A stretch of DNA of 37,376 nt, taken from assembly GCA_002937995.1 (NCBI GenBank), contig PTLG01000006.1, positions 1 to 37,376 of the forward strand, written 5' to 3'. Positions 1-9,832 of this stretch are shown here, piece by piece. The stretch is from Alphaproteobacteria bacterium MarineAlpha3_Bin7. GTDB taxonomy: Bacteria > Pseudomonadota > Alphaproteobacteria > Rhodospirillales > UBA2165. Positions within the stretch are counted from its first letter, which is position 1. Each line of letters begins with the position of its first letter. Below the pieces are notes generated by a model that worked only from the letters and a program-made list of their open reading frames with translations, was not told the DNA's origin and ran no database searches. A program made the translations under genes and the position numbers.

Positions 1-512
1 ATTTTTTCGACTTCTTCAATGGGCCGGTAAGCCATCAATACCCTGCCAGAGGCGCCTTTATAAATAGGTGCCCTATAGCCGATGGTTTGACTGGTTTTGC
101 TTGTTTTATTCTTCTGTAAGACCTCGATACACAGCCTTTCAAGACCTTTTGCTACTATTAGACAAACAGTCTCCCCCGTTTCGTGGACTAATTCCTCCAG
201 GTATGGGCGTGCAACCTTCCTGACATCACTTCTCCACGTATTAGAAAGGTTTGATATATTAGCACCGGGAATATACTTCTTTGATACTGAGTCCTGCTGT
301 ACCAAATTTTCTTTTTCTAAAGTCGCAAGCAATCGCCAAGTTGTGGTTTTGTCTAAATCCACGCCCCGGCTTATTTGTGATAGACCTGATGGTGTGCTAC
401 TCTCACATATATATCTGAGTACTTTAAATGCTCGTTCAACGGAGCGAATCGTATTCAACTTAATTTCCTTTTTATCATCAAAAAGCTGACTTTCCTTAAT
501 TATCAAAGACAC
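1..512 (-). CDS. IclR-family transcriptional regulator, N-terminal part (truncated by window edge)
   Basis: Minus-strand frame open to position 1; translation includes LNTIRSVERAFKVLRYICESSTPSGLSQISRGVDLDKTTTWRLLATLEKENLVQQ...APIYKGASGRVLMAYRPIEEVEK, a typical IclR wHTH plus start of effector domain. No ATG; start may be GTG at 512 or a TTG further in. The 97-489 plus ORF is antisense noise. Confidence 0.8.
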   Translation of the reverse strand, partial: MSLIIKESQLFDDKKEIKLNTIRSVERAFKVLRYICESSTPSGLSQISRGVDLDKTTTWRLLATLEKENLVQQDSVSKKYIPGANISNLSNTWRSDVRKVARPYLEELVHETGETVCLIVAKGLERLCIEVLQKNKTSKTSQTIGYRAPIYKGASGRVLMAYRPIEEVEK

Positions 513-673
513 TAAAGAGGCTATGTATTAGTATAAAGGAATAAATAACTAGATTCGGTAATAATTCTTCTTAATTTTGATTCAAAAGAAAATATTTAGT
601 TTTTATTGACTTTTTATAGGAAAACTTTCTATCTGCTGTTATTCAAAAACTTGAAACGATCGATGAACACTCG

Positions 674-1675
674 CTAAAAGTCACCAAGCACCTGCAGGAC
701 ATGACGCCTAAAGCTATCAATTAAGCTATCCTTGTGTAGACCCTGATAAATAATAACTAGACGCGTTCTGATAAAGGGTTCGGTCCAGTTAGGAAGATTT
801 TTTAATGGACTTATAGAGTTGCCCACAGCTTGCAAAAGTAAGGGTTCCTGTTTGCCCTCCAACCATATTATTCCCTTCATCCTTACTAAATTCTGTGGTC
901 GAAGAGAATATAACATCGACAACCAATAATTTAACTTTTCCTCAGGTATAGTGCCGTCGTGAGTAATTGAAACAGAGTCAATGTGATTATGAGCAGAACC
1001 TACCTTTTCTCCGTTTCTAGCAATATTAGCTTGGGCTTCTCTATTTGGGTTAATATCAATATTAAATAATTCATCGGGATCTATACATCCGTTAACTATT
1101 TCTCTTATCGGCGCTGTTGGATTAATACCGTTGACAGCCCCCATAAGGTTCTCAAGAGTCGTATTGTCCGAAATATCTCCCTTTGTAAGAAGCAAAACAT
1201 CAGATGACGCTATTTGGATTGATGCTTCCTGATATTTCTCCATTTGATTTTTCCCCAAAACACCATCAACTGTTGATATTACAGAGTCTAACCTAACGCG
1301 GTCCCTTAGAGCGAGGTTTTCATCAATACTGATTACGATTGGGCGAGGGTCCGCTAATCCAGTCGTTTCTATTATTATCCTGGAAAAAGCTGGTATCTTT
1401 CCATTAGTAACATTGGTAAAAAGGTCAGATATTGTATCTACTAGATCACCTCTTATAGAACAACAAATGCACCCATTTTCCAACAGAAGAGTATTCTCAA
1501 ACGAAGACTCCACTAATATATGGTCTAAACCTATTTCACCAAATTCATTAATTATAAGAGCCGTATCACGCAAATTATCGAGGCTTACAAGGTAATTAAT
1601 CAATGTAGTTTTACCGCTACCCAAAAATCCAGTTATAACTGAAACTGGGGTTCTATTTAAAGCTACCTCTGCCAT
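674..1675 (-). CDS. CobW/COG0523 (G3E) family GTPase, putative metal chaperone
   Basis: Walker A GFLGSGKTTL, GCICCS (CxCC) metal motif, TGLADP, C-terminal CobW_C-like region. Confidence 0.9.
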   Translation of the reverse strand: MAEVALNRTPVSVITGFLGSGKTTLINYLVSLDNLRDTALIINEFGEIGLDHILVESSFENTLLLENGCICCSIRGDLVDTISDLFTNVTNGKIPAFSRIIIETTGLADPRPIVISIDENLALRDRVRLDSVISTVDGVLGKNQMEKYQEASIQIASSDVLLLTKGDISDNTTLENLMGAVNGINPTAPIREIVNGCIDPDELFNIDINPNREAQANIARNGEKVGSAHNHIDSVSITHDGTIPEEKLNYWLSMLYSLRPQNLVRMKGIIWLEGKQEPLLLQAVGNSISPLKNLPNWTEPFIRTRLVIIYQGLHKDSLIDSFRRHVLQVLGDF

Positions 1676-1785
1676 TTAACCCAACTCACCAATCACTATT
1701 AAACCCAAACTAATATTTTGGATTTACAAATCACAACTATCATAGTTATGTAGACTCAAATAATACAGTCAAAATATCAGTTTAT

Positions 1786-3030
1786 ATGGGGTATCAAATG
1801 TCTGAAACACTCTCAAAGAATATGAAATTAATCGCACACCATGATTTAAATGGTTTTGGGGGTGTTGGTGAAGGAATGGCACTGCAAGTCACTAAAAATG
1901 GAAAAAGGGTATTATGGATTGCTCACGAGGGGCCACCAAAGAACTTTACTGGAGTAGATGTCACCGACCCCAGAAAACCAAAGATAATTTGCCAGACAGA
2001 ACTACCCCATGAAAAAATGCGCTCTAACTCGTTGGAGTTAAGTGGTGATATTTTGGCCGTAGCTTATCAAGTTTATGAACTTGGAATTGAACCAGCAGGT
2101 GTTGAATTGTTTGATGTAAGTGACCCCAGTTCGCCTGTATCCATTGGATTTCATTCAACCTCAGGGCCTCATTCACGAGGAGTGCACTGCCTTTGGTTTG
2201 TAGATGGAGAATATATCCATATGGCGAGCGGTGCTCCGGATTTTACTCCTAGGCACCCGAGAGATGATCAATTTTACCAGATAATAGATGCTCGAAAACC
2301 CTCAAAAATGGAAGAGGTAGGAAGGTGGTGGTATCCGGGTACGAGAGAGGGTGATGAGGCTGAATCACCAGAGAGAATTAATCCAGACCCATCAACTGAC
2401 CTTCGAGGCGGTGATGCGTTCCGTTTACATAATGCTAATATTTATCCAAGTAACCCTGATAGGGCCTACCTAGGTTACATTGATGGTGGAGCCTTCATTT
2501 TGGATATATCAAATAAATCAAACCCCACCGTGATATCTAGTTGGAGCCCCCACAACCCTTATCCAGGTTTTACTCATACTGTAATGCCCTTATTTGATCG
2601 TGGATTACTGGTTGTAACTGACGAGTGTATAAAAGATGATGGAGAAGATTGGCCAAAATTGACTTGGATAGTTGATGCTAGAAACGAAGAAAAGTTGGTG
2701 CCAATAAGCACATTACCAATGCCACCACTGGAAGAATTTGGCAGTAAAGGTGGTAGATTTGGCTCACACAACCTCCATGAAAATCGTCCGGGGCCGTCAT
2801 TTTTTAGCGAGGAAATTATAATAGGGGCTTTTTTCAATGCTGGTATTAGGGTTTATGATATTAAAAACCCTTACCAACCGGAATTACTTGCCTTTTTTAT
2901 CCCACCAGGACCAAAAAATTCTCGTGTCAGCACCATCCAAATGAATGAAATTTACGTTGATGAAAATGGTATCGTCTATGCTGGAGACCGCTGGGCTGGA
3001 GGATTATACATCATGGAAATGGATATTTAG
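1786..3030 (+). CDS. LVIVD-repeat-like beta-propeller protein
   Basis: Repeated VDVTDPRKPKII / FDVSDPSSPVSIG / LDISNKSNPTVIS / YDIKNPYQPELLAFF motifs. First ATG at 1786; a second at 1798 is possible. Confidence 0.75.
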   Translation: MGYQMSETLSKNMKLIAHHDLNGFGGVGEGMALQVTKNGKRVLWIAHEGPPKNFTGVDVTDPRKPKIICQTELPHEKMRSNSLELSGDILAVAYQVYELGIEPAGVELFDVSDPSSPVSIGFHSTSGPHSRGVHCLWFVDGEYIHMASGAPDFTPRHPRDDQFYQIIDARKPSKMEEVGRWWYPGTREGDEAESPERINPDPSTDLRGGDAFRLHNANIYPSNPDRAYLGYIDGGAFILDISNKSNPTVISSWSPHNPYPGFTHTVMPLFDRGLLVVTDECIKDDGEDWPKLTWIVDARNEEKLVPISTLPMPPLEEFGSKGGRFGSHNLHENRPGPSFFSEEIIIGAFFNAGIRVYDIKNPYQPELLAFFIPPGPKNSRVSTIQMNEIYVDENGIVYAGDRWAGGLYIMEMDI

Positions 3031-3785
3031 TGCACCCTGATTTTTTATCCCCCAAGAATCCTAAAACCTTAATTATCTATGGTGTTTCCAAGTCACCATC
3101 AACTTTTGAAAAAGAGTGGATGAGTGAAGAAAATCATACTCAAGAAAGATTAGGGACTAACAGTGTGAGCTTGTCACCTAGCTCTCCGTCTCTTCGGTTA
3201 AATAGTAAGGGATGGATAAATATTAGCACTCAAACGCTCTCTGAACTAAAATCAACTGATGATTTATTTGAAAATTGTAAGTCGCGACTTCTACAAAACA
3301 TAGATAAGTTTTCTATATCTCTAAATAAGTTTGTATCAGTTTACATGAATTTAATACTTAAACTTATTGAAAAAAACAAACTAGAGATTAAAAAGTGGAT
3401 TCCCGAGAAAGAGGTGTATACATATAAAGACTTTATTTTTTCGGCCTATCTTCCACTACTTAATCCAAGAATATTGTTACCACCCAGCTACGACAGACGA
3501 AATGCTGAAACTCCCTATTTTGCTCACTTAGACATTGTTTTCTGGATTGATGAAGAACTGGTTTGTGTAAACATCGGTAGCAAAACTAGTGGTATAAAAT
3601 CTAGACGCAAAGCAATAGAATTTTTAACCACAAACTACCCAAAAATAAGGATGATCAATATTGAGGCCCAAGAACTTACATTAGACAAATTTCCAATTAC
3701 CAAATTTCCAACAAGTTTTGGTAAATTCTGGGAAACCATCAGTACCCCGATGGGTCCTGACGCGAGAGATTTTATTATACTTTAG
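3030..3785 (+). CDS. hypothetical protein, translationally coupled to the upstream LVIVD protein
   Basis: 251-aa ORF with GTG start overlapping the upstream stop (TAGTG). Confidence 0.6.
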   Translation: MHPDFLSPKNPKTLIIYGVSKSPSTFEKEWMSEENHTQERLGTNSVSLSPSSPSLRLNSKGWINISTQTLSELKSTDDLFENCKSRLLQNIDKFSISLNKFVSVYMNLILKLIEKNKLEIKKWIPEKEVYTYKDFIFSAYLPLLNPRILLPPSYDRRNAETPYFAHLDIVFWIDEELVCVNIGSKTSGIKSRRKAIEFLTTNYPKIRMINIEAQELTLDKFPITKFPTSFGKFWETISTPMGPDARDFIIL

Positions 3786-3875
3786 AATAGGGCCTCTTGA
3801 ATGAAATTTGACAGTTATTTTAAAAGAGTATTTGTTAGGCTTTATAGGTTTAGATAAACACGTTTTTAGGAAAAA

Positions 3876-5024
3876 ATGCCGAAAAAACTACTTACAATTG
3901 AAGACTTACGTTTCGCCGCTAAGAAAAGAATCCCGAAACTTGCATTTGACTACTTATCTGGAGGTGCAGGGGAGGAGAAAAATATTTACAGAAATCGAGC
4001 TAGTTTTGATAATATTTTGCTGTGCCCAGAATACATAATTAGCTTACCAGATAGGGAACAGAAGGTGAAAATATTTGACCATATTTATAATGGTCCAATC
4101 GGTATATCTCCTATGGGCCTAGCAAATCTTATATGGCCTAAAGCTGACACAATCCTTGCTAAAGCTGCAAAAAAAAGAAATATACCATACATTTTAAGTG
4201 CGGTTGGAACTAGTTCGATTGAAGAAATAGCAGATATTGCTCCTAACAATACCTGGTTTCAGCTTTACGTTCCCCAAGAAGAACACATATGTTTTGAACT
4301 CATCCTAAGAGCAAAACAATCTGGTATCAAAGTTTTGGTAGTTACTGTTGACGTCCCCTACCCTTCAAAAAGATTAAGAGACTGGAGAAATGATTTTAGC
4401 CTTCCATTCAAGATAAAGCCCAGTCTAATTTTTGATGTTTTGAGCAAACCTCAATGGCTCACGGGAACCCTAAAAAATGGAACACCGAGGTTTAAAAATC
4501 TAATTCCATACATGAAGGATGCATTCAAAGGTAAGTCTCTGTCAGCAGCTCAAATTCTGCAAGCCTCCCCTAACCTTGACAAAGCTCTCTTAAAACGAAT
4601 ACGAGACGAGTGGGATGGCCCTCTTGTTGTTAAAGGCATTTTATCGCCGAAAACAGCTTTAGTGGCTGAAAGTTGTGGCGTTGATGGCATAATTATATCT
4701 AATCATGGCGGTAGACAATTAAATAGCGCACCCTCTTCAATAGAAGCTTTACCTTACATTCTTGAAGTTCTTCAGCCAAAAACCAAAACTTTTATCGATA
4801 GCGGCATAAGGGGGGGTGAAGATGTTATAAAAGCATTTGCAATGGGAGCACATTATACTTTTTCTGGTCGCTCATTCATGTTTGGTGTGGGCGCTTTAGG
4901 GCCTTTAGGAGGCGAACATGTTTTGGATATATTTGCAGATGAAATAGACAGAATTTTAGCTCAAATTGGCTGCCCAGATATAAATGTTTTAGATCAAAAA
5001 TTTATCTGGCCACCAATAAAATAG
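3876..5024 (+). CDS. FMN-dependent alpha-hydroxyacid dehydrogenase (lactate/mandelate dehydrogenase family)
   Basis: FDYLSGGAGEE, GPIGISPMG, WFQLYVPQ, SNHGGRQL, DSGIRGGEDVIKAFAMGA motifs. Confidence 0.92.
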   Translation: MPKKLLTIEDLRFAAKKRIPKLAFDYLSGGAGEEKNIYRNRASFDNILLCPEYIISLPDREQKVKIFDHIYNGPIGISPMGLANLIWPKADTILAKAAKKRNIPYILSAVGTSSIEEIADIAPNNTWFQLYVPQEEHICFELILRAKQSGIKVLVVTVDVPYPSKRLRDWRNDFSLPFKIKPSLIFDVLSKPQWLTGTLKNGTPRFKNLIPYMKDAFKGKSLSAAQILQASPNLDKALLKRIRDEWDGPLVVKGILSPKTALVAESCGVDGIIISNHGGRQLNSAPSSIEALPYILEVLQPKTKTFIDSGIRGGEDVIKAFAMGAHYTFSGRSFMFGVGALGPLGGEHVLDIFADEIDRILAQIGCPDINVLDQKFIWPPIK

Positions 5025-5040
5025 TAAAACTTAATATCTA

Positions 5041-5436
5041 CTACAAAACCTCATCTAAGCGCTGTAATATCTCGTCCTTGTTAGGAATATCTGTATAATC
5101 TTCACTTAATTGTCCCGAACCGGCAGGACTCTTACAAGTAAAAAAGCGGCAGGGACTCTCTAGTATTCGTATGCCGTGCACCATATTTCTTGGAATGTGA
5201 ACCAGGTCTCCAGGACCTATGGTAATGATTTCATCCCCCAGAAGATGCGCCACGCGCCCCTCAAGCATATACACCCATTGCTCGTCATTGGGATGATAGT
5301 GAGGGGGTGGTGTTTCACCTGTTTTATAGGTTACAATTCCGACTTTTATCAAATCTCCTCCAAATTGCTTCATTAAAACATTTGGATTCTTTACGTCAGG
5401 CGTCGCCTGCATTTCATCTGCCTTATAAACTGGCAT
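5041..5436 (-). CDS. cupin-domain protein
   Basis: PPPHYHPNDEQWVYMLEG...GPGDLVHIPRNMVHGI cupin motifs; start placed at the internal MPVYKADEM with upstream GGAGGGT. Confidence 0.85.
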   Translation of the reverse strand: MPVYKADEMQATPDVKNPNVLMKQFGGDLIKVGIVTYKTGETPPPHYHPNDEQWVYMLEGRVAHLLGDEIITIGPGDLVHIPRNMVHGIRILESPCRFFTCKSPAGSGQLSEDYTDIPNKDEILQRLDEVL

Positions 5437-5563
5437 AAGTAACCCTCCTATACTTTTGTTGTGATAATCTCCATGCAAAGAACATTCAAAGCAGATATAG
5501 CCATCAAAGTGTGATCACCACAAAGACTAACATCTGGGGCGCCCAATTATCAAGTTACAGATA

Positions 5564-5590
5564 CAAAAAAACCCCTAAAAACTGAGGGTT
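5564..5590 (-). terminator. candidate intrinsic terminator, minus strand
   Basis: Minus strand AACCCTCAGTTTTTAGGGGTTTTTTTG: short stem followed by T run. Confidence 0.4.
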
Positions 5591-5718
5591 ACAAAAAAAC
5601 AAGCTAAATTTTATCTCAAGATTATTGAGCCGCAGGGATTAATGACTATAATGCAACGTGTTTTAAATAAGCTAAAAGGTACTAGTTGCTTTTTAGAAAT
5701 ACTACAGAGAGGGATAAA

Positions 5719-6645
5719 ATGCTTAACAAATCTTCTAACTTGCGAAAAGTAATTCTTGGCGCTGTCGCGGGCGCATTTGTTGCAATCGGAACCACAGGTG
5801 CCGTTGCTTACCCAACCAAACCAGTTACGTTTATCGTACCTTATTCTCCTGGCGGAGGATCGGATCAACAGGCACGTAGACTGCAACCTGGTCTGGAAAA
5901 AGCACTTGGCGTAAAAGTGCGTATCGTCTACAAGACTGGCGGTGGTGGAGCCGTTGGTTTTAGTGAACTATGGCGATCAAAGAACGACGGATATACTATT
6001 AGTAATGTCGTTGTTCCAAACATTGTCATTACAGCTAAAGGTAAAGACGTTGGATTTGATCCTAGTAAATTTTCTTATATTGGAATGACTGCTAGAGCTG
6101 TTGGTGCTCTGATGGTTCCAAAAAACAGTAGGTTCAAATCTTTAGACCAATTCGTAAAAGAAGCGAAAGCAAACCCTGGCAAGATCACAGTAGCTGGTGT
6201 AGGAAGTACTGGAAAAATGAATATGGCTGACTTAGCTGGTATTCTAGGAATTAAACATGCTTATGTTCCTGTTTCCGGAGGTGTTGGAAAGATGATCCCA
6301 ATGATATTGGGAAATCACGTTGATGCCGCTATGACAGCATCTTCTCATGCTACAAAACATAAAGCAAAATTAGACACCTTAGCTGTAGCGGGCCCAACTC
6401 CTGTAGCTACTCTTCCAGGTATACCCAACGTTAAAAAGTGGGGTTACATGACTACATGGGGTGTTATGGCACCTCCAGGTACTCCTGCGGATCGAATAAA
6501 AGTATTGAATGCAGCCCTCTTAAAGGCGACTGCTGATCCAAAGGTTAGGTCAATGGTGGAAAAAAATGGTTTATCTCCCATGCGCCAAACGCCAGCTGAA
6601 GCGGCAGCTTACGTAGCAGCTGCGGTTAAAAAACACTCTAACTAG
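5719..6645 (+). CDS. tctC: tripartite tricarboxylate transporter substrate-binding protein (TctC/BUG family)
   Basis: Signal peptide then YPTKPVTFIVPYSPGGGSDQQAR; start at MLNKSS after AGAGAGGGAT. Confidence 0.9.
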   Translation: MLNKSSNLRKVILGAVAGAFVAIGTTGAVAYPTKPVTFIVPYSPGGGSDQQARRLQPGLEKALGVKVRIVYKTGGGGAVGFSELWRSKNDGYTISNVVVPNIVITAKGKDVGFDPSKFSYIGMTARAVGALMVPKNSRFKSLDQFVKEAKANPGKITVAGVGSTGKMNMADLAGILGIKHAYVPVSGGVGKMIPMILGNHVDAAMTASSHATKHKAKLDTLAVAGPTPVATLPGIPNVKKWGYMTTWGVMAPPGTPADRIKVLNAALLKATADPKVRSMVEKNGLSPMRQTPAEAAAYVAAAVKKHSN

Positions 6646-6661
6646 TGATTTTTTGGTTTAG

Positions 6662-6699
6662 ACTGTCCTAGCAACAAGTTAATGCTGGGACAGTTTTTT
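6662..6699 (+). terminator. intrinsic terminator/attenuator between tctC and tctA
   Basis: ACTGTCCTAGCA-ACAAGTTAA-TGCTGGGACAGT followed by T6; the single non-Watson-Crick pair is U-G in the plus-strand RNA. Confidence 0.85.
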
Positions 6700-6789
6700 C
6701 TTCGCTTTTGAAGTAAATTATAAGACGACCTTTCAATAGTCAGTTTTGAGTTAAATTCCAGATAAGGCGGGTTGTGATAGGGGTTGTAA

Positions 6790-8298
6790 ATGATTGAAGG
6801 TCTAATGCAGGCGTTAAGCCCTGGCTATTTCTTTTACCTAACTCTTGGGGTTTTAATAGGCATGTTCGTGGGCACCCTTCCGGGTCTTACGGCTACTATG
6901 GGTACAGCTTTACTCGTCCCTTTCACTTTCGCATTGCCTACTGGAGAGGGTATTGCAATGTTGGGCGGGCTCTATGTTTGCGCCATGTTTTCCGACTCTA
7001 TTCCAGCTTGCCTGGTAAATACGCCTGGAACGCCCGCGGCTATGGCGACAGCATTTGATGGCCATCCCATGGTACAGCAAGGACGAGGACAAGAGGCAAT
7101 AGTTGCCTCGTGTTTTAGTTCAACAATTGGAACAGTATTTGGAGCAGGCTGTTATTTAGTATTAGCTTGGCCCTTAATCGAGATAGCACTTAAGTTTGGT
7201 CCTCCAGAATTTTTTTGGCTTGGTATTTTTGCATTAACAATCATTGGCAGTTTAGCTGGTGACTCAATTCTAAAAGGACTAGCTGGCGGAGCAATTGGAC
7301 TTTTAATCAGTTGCGTCGGCATAAGTCATGGAAATGAACTTGCTCGATTTACTTTTGGCGTACCTGAACTTCGAGGAGGTGTATCTCTTGTGGCAGGCCT
7401 AATTGGTATTTTTGCTATCCCGCAAGTGCTATCGATGGTAACGGAACTAAGAAAAAAAGAATTTATAGCAGAATATAAGCCCAAAGGAGGTGAAACTTTT
7501 AAGACCATTAGAAAAGTAGTTGCACATCCTTTGCACTTATTGCGCTCTTCGGCAATTGGGAGCTTTATAGGAATTTTACCTGGAGCAGGAAGTCCCATTG
7601 CTGCCATAGTATCCTACAACGAAGCGGTCAGATGGAGTAAGGATAAAAGTCAATACGGAAAGGGTGACTTGCGCGGTGTAACAGCATCCGAAATAGCTAA
7701 CAATGCAGCAGCTCCAGCAGCTATGATCCCTCTAGTTACTCTTGGAGTTCCAGGATCTTCTCCTGCTGCGGTCATAGCTGGTGCTTTGATGCTGAGAGGC
7801 CTTAACCCTGGGCCTGAGCTCTTTCAGAGTGACGGCGCATTAGTTTATTCTTTCGGATGGGCTTTGTTATTTGCTGGTATAGTCACTTTTATTCTCGGTA
7901 GTCTATTTGCACCATTGTTGGTCAAAATAATTCGTATTCCACTTCGCCTTCTGGCTCCGTTAATTATGTTGTTAGCAACAATCGGCGCTTATGCTATTCG
8001 GAATAATATATTTGATGTGTATATTATGCTTGGTTTAGGAGTTTTTGTTTTCATAGTTCGCCGATTTGGGTTTCATCCTGGCCCAATTGGTCTGGGATTA
8101 ATACTTGGACCTATTATCGAGCCCTCATTAATTCAGGCTTTGTACATATCCGATGCGGTTGGTGTTGGCAAAGTTTTCTTTACGGGTACAATTAATATAA
8201 CACTAATTACTCTAAGCATATTATCCGTTCTTTTTGTGATATGGACGCGTCGCAGAGATAAAAAACTGCAAGCTGACGGTGGGGAAAGGAGTAATTGA
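6790..8298 (+). CDS. tctA: tripartite tricarboxylate transporter large permease TctA
   Basis: GMFVGTLPGLTATMGTALLVPFTF, NTPGTPAAMATAFDGHPM, GILPGAGSPIAA, PLVTLGVPGSSPAAV. Confidence 0.95.
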   Translation: MIEGLMQALSPGYFFYLTLGVLIGMFVGTLPGLTATMGTALLVPFTFALPTGEGIAMLGGLYVCAMFSDSIPACLVNTPGTPAAMATAFDGHPMVQQGRGQEAIVASCFSSTIGTVFGAGCYLVLAWPLIEIALKFGPPEFFWLGIFALTIIGSLAGDSILKGLAGGAIGLLISCVGISHGNELARFTFGVPELRGGVSLVAGLIGIFAIPQVLSMVTELRKKEFIAEYKPKGGETFKTIRKVVAHPLHLLRSSAIGSFIGILPGAGSPIAAIVSYNEAVRWSKDKSQYGKGDLRGVTASEIANNAAAPAAMIPLVTLGVPGSSPAAVIAGALMLRGLNPGPELFQSDGALVYSFGWALLFAGIVTFILGSLFAPLLVKIIRIPLRLLAPLIMLLATIGAYAIRNNIFDVYIMLGLGVFVFIVRRFGFHPGPIGLGLILGPIIEPSLIQALYISDAVGVGKVFFTGTINITLITLSILSVLFVIWTRRRDKKLQADGGERSN

Positions 8299-8797
8299 GT
8301 TGCAAAGATTAGCCGATAGGGATTTTCTTACATCAGTTGTTCTTTTGGGCGTTTATGGGTTGTTTGCATATGCGATCTATACAGCTACCAGTACTGACGT
8401 AAAAGATTGGATATTTCCAAAACTTGCAACTTATGTGCTTCTAATTATAGCTTTTGCTTTCTTAGCCAAGGTCTTATTTGAAACTATTTTAAAACGCATA
8501 CCTGATATTGTTGAATTTACCAAGGATGATCAGAGAGCCTACTTAGATGTCCTTGTCTTCTTCCTGATTGTACTGTGCTATCTATTCGTGATGTATGGTC
8601 TGGGATTTTGGCTCTCCAGTTTTCTGATGTTAATTCTTACTTCAACATACCTTACTATAGAAAAGACAACACGAAATATTAGGCTGGCTGTTATAGTGCC
8701 TTTTGCTAGCTGTATTGTGTTCTATTTTGTGTTCTTATATTTTTTCTATGTACCTTTTCCAAGAGCCACTTGGTGGATGGGGTTGATGCCCGATTAG
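8279..8797 (+). CDS. tctB: tripartite tricarboxylate transporter small permease TctB
   Basis: 172-aa, 4-TM-like protein overlapping the end of tctA; non-ATG start, exact start uncertain. Confidence 0.8.
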   Translation: MGKGVIELQRLADRDFLTSVVLLGVYGLFAYAIYTATSTDVKDWIFPKLATYVLLIIAFAFLAKVLFETILKRIPDIVEFTKDDQRAYLDVLVFFLIVLCYLFVMYGLGFWLSSFLMLILTSTYLTIEKTTRNIRLAVIVPFASCIVFYFVFLYFFYVPFPRATWWMGLMPD

Positions 8798-8845
8798 TAA
8801 ATAATAGTCAAACTATGTGCGAAATATAGTTTATTACTCCTTTAC

Positions 8846-9634
8846 TTATTTTCCAGTGAATTTCGGTACTCGCTTCTCCAAAAAACTTTTTACACCCTCC
8901 TCATGATCATCTGATAATTTTAAGGTGCTTTGTCCCAACCTCTCCAGATTTCGACCTGTTTCCAAGTCGGTATTCAAACATTGGTTGATTACTAACTTAG
9001 CCGTTCCTAACGCCAGCGGTGCCCGTGCAGCTAAAGTCTGTGCAAATTCTCTGCAGTGATCAATTAATTTGTCTGGTGCTACAACTTCCTCTATTAAACC
9101 AACCTCCAGCGCTCTTGAAGCATCAATTATTTCCCCGGTCATCACCAATTTTTTTGAAATAGCCGGACCTACTAATTTAACTAACCTGGATATGCCACCG
9201 GATCCTGGTATAAGTCCTACATTTCCCTCAGGAAGCCCAAACTTAGCATTTTCACTAGCGATACGGAAATCACATGATAAGGCAAGCTCAAGCCCACCTC
9301 CTGCTGCAACGCCATTTATAGCCGCAATTACCGGTATCTCAATTTGTTCCAAATCATCAAAAACATTATGGATCATCCTAACTCGACGCCGGAACCCCTT
9401 TGGCCCAACATTTGACAGATCCCCCATTCCCTGCACGTCCTCTCCCGCAGAAAAGGCCCTCCCACTGCCAGTTATTATGAGAACCCTTACATCATCGTCG
9501 TCGACAATATTTGAGACAGCTTCCCTCAACTGTTCGCGCATTAGAGTGTTCCAGGCGTTTAGCTTATCTGGTCTATCTAAGATAATCGTGGCAACGCCTT
9601 CCCGACTATCCAACTCTATATATTTATCAGTCAA
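8846..9634 (-). CDS. enoyl-CoA hydratase/isomerase family protein (PaaG-like)
   Basis: ILDRPDKLNAWNTLMREQL, GSGRAFSAGEDVQGM, AINGVAAGGGLELALSCDFRIA. Confidence 0.92.
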   Translation of the reverse strand: MTDKYIELDSREGVATIILDRPDKLNAWNTLMREQLREAVSNIVDDDDVRVLIITGSGRAFSAGEDVQGMGDLSNVGPKGFRRRVRMIHNVFDDLEQIEIPVIAAINGVAAGGGLELALSCDFRIASENAKFGLPEGNVGLIPGSGGISRLVKLVGPAISKKLVMTGEIIDASRALEVGLIEEVVAPDKLIDHCREFAQTLAARAPLALGTAKLVINQCLNTDLETGRNLERLGQSTLKLSDDHEEGVKSFLEKRVPKFTGK

Positions 9635-9813
9635 TTTTTTTCCAGTTTTGGGTGCAATTCAACATCGACCCCAAGGTTCCACAAGATCCAGTGAAGATTC
9701 AAATCGGCTTCATCTAAAGCACCTTCTACCATTGGTACGTCACATTCAATTAAAACCTCCTTTATGAGAGACCTCGCTGCAATGATTTTTTCCGTAGCCA
9801 AATCTATATCCAT
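9631..9813 (-). CDS. small (60-aa) acidic conserved-looking protein of unknown function
   Basis: Start at MDIDLATEKII after AAAAGGAGGCAGCTA; overlaps the downstream enoyl-CoA hydratase start by 4 nt. Confidence 0.6.
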   Translation of the reverse strand: MDIDLATEKIIAARSLIKEVLIECDVPMVEGALDEADLNLHWILWNLGVDVELHPKLEKN

Positions 9814-9832
9814 TAGCTGCCTCCTTTTTTTA

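Noticed and set aside
97-489. 130-aa plus-strand ORF
   Set aside because: Fully antisense to a clear IclR-family reading frame on the minus strand.
3808-4038. 76-aa plus ORF upstream of the hydroxyacid dehydrogenase
   Set aside because: Overlaps the dehydrogenase start out of frame; the encoded peptide has no domain signal.
5611-5886. 91-aa minus-strand ORF in front of the cupin
   Set aside because: Antisense to the tctC 5' end, no SD or recognisable domain.
9069-9767. 232-aa plus-strand ORF
   Set aside because: Antisense to the enoyl-CoA hydratase gene; low-complexity Ser/Pro-rich translation typical of a shadow ORF.
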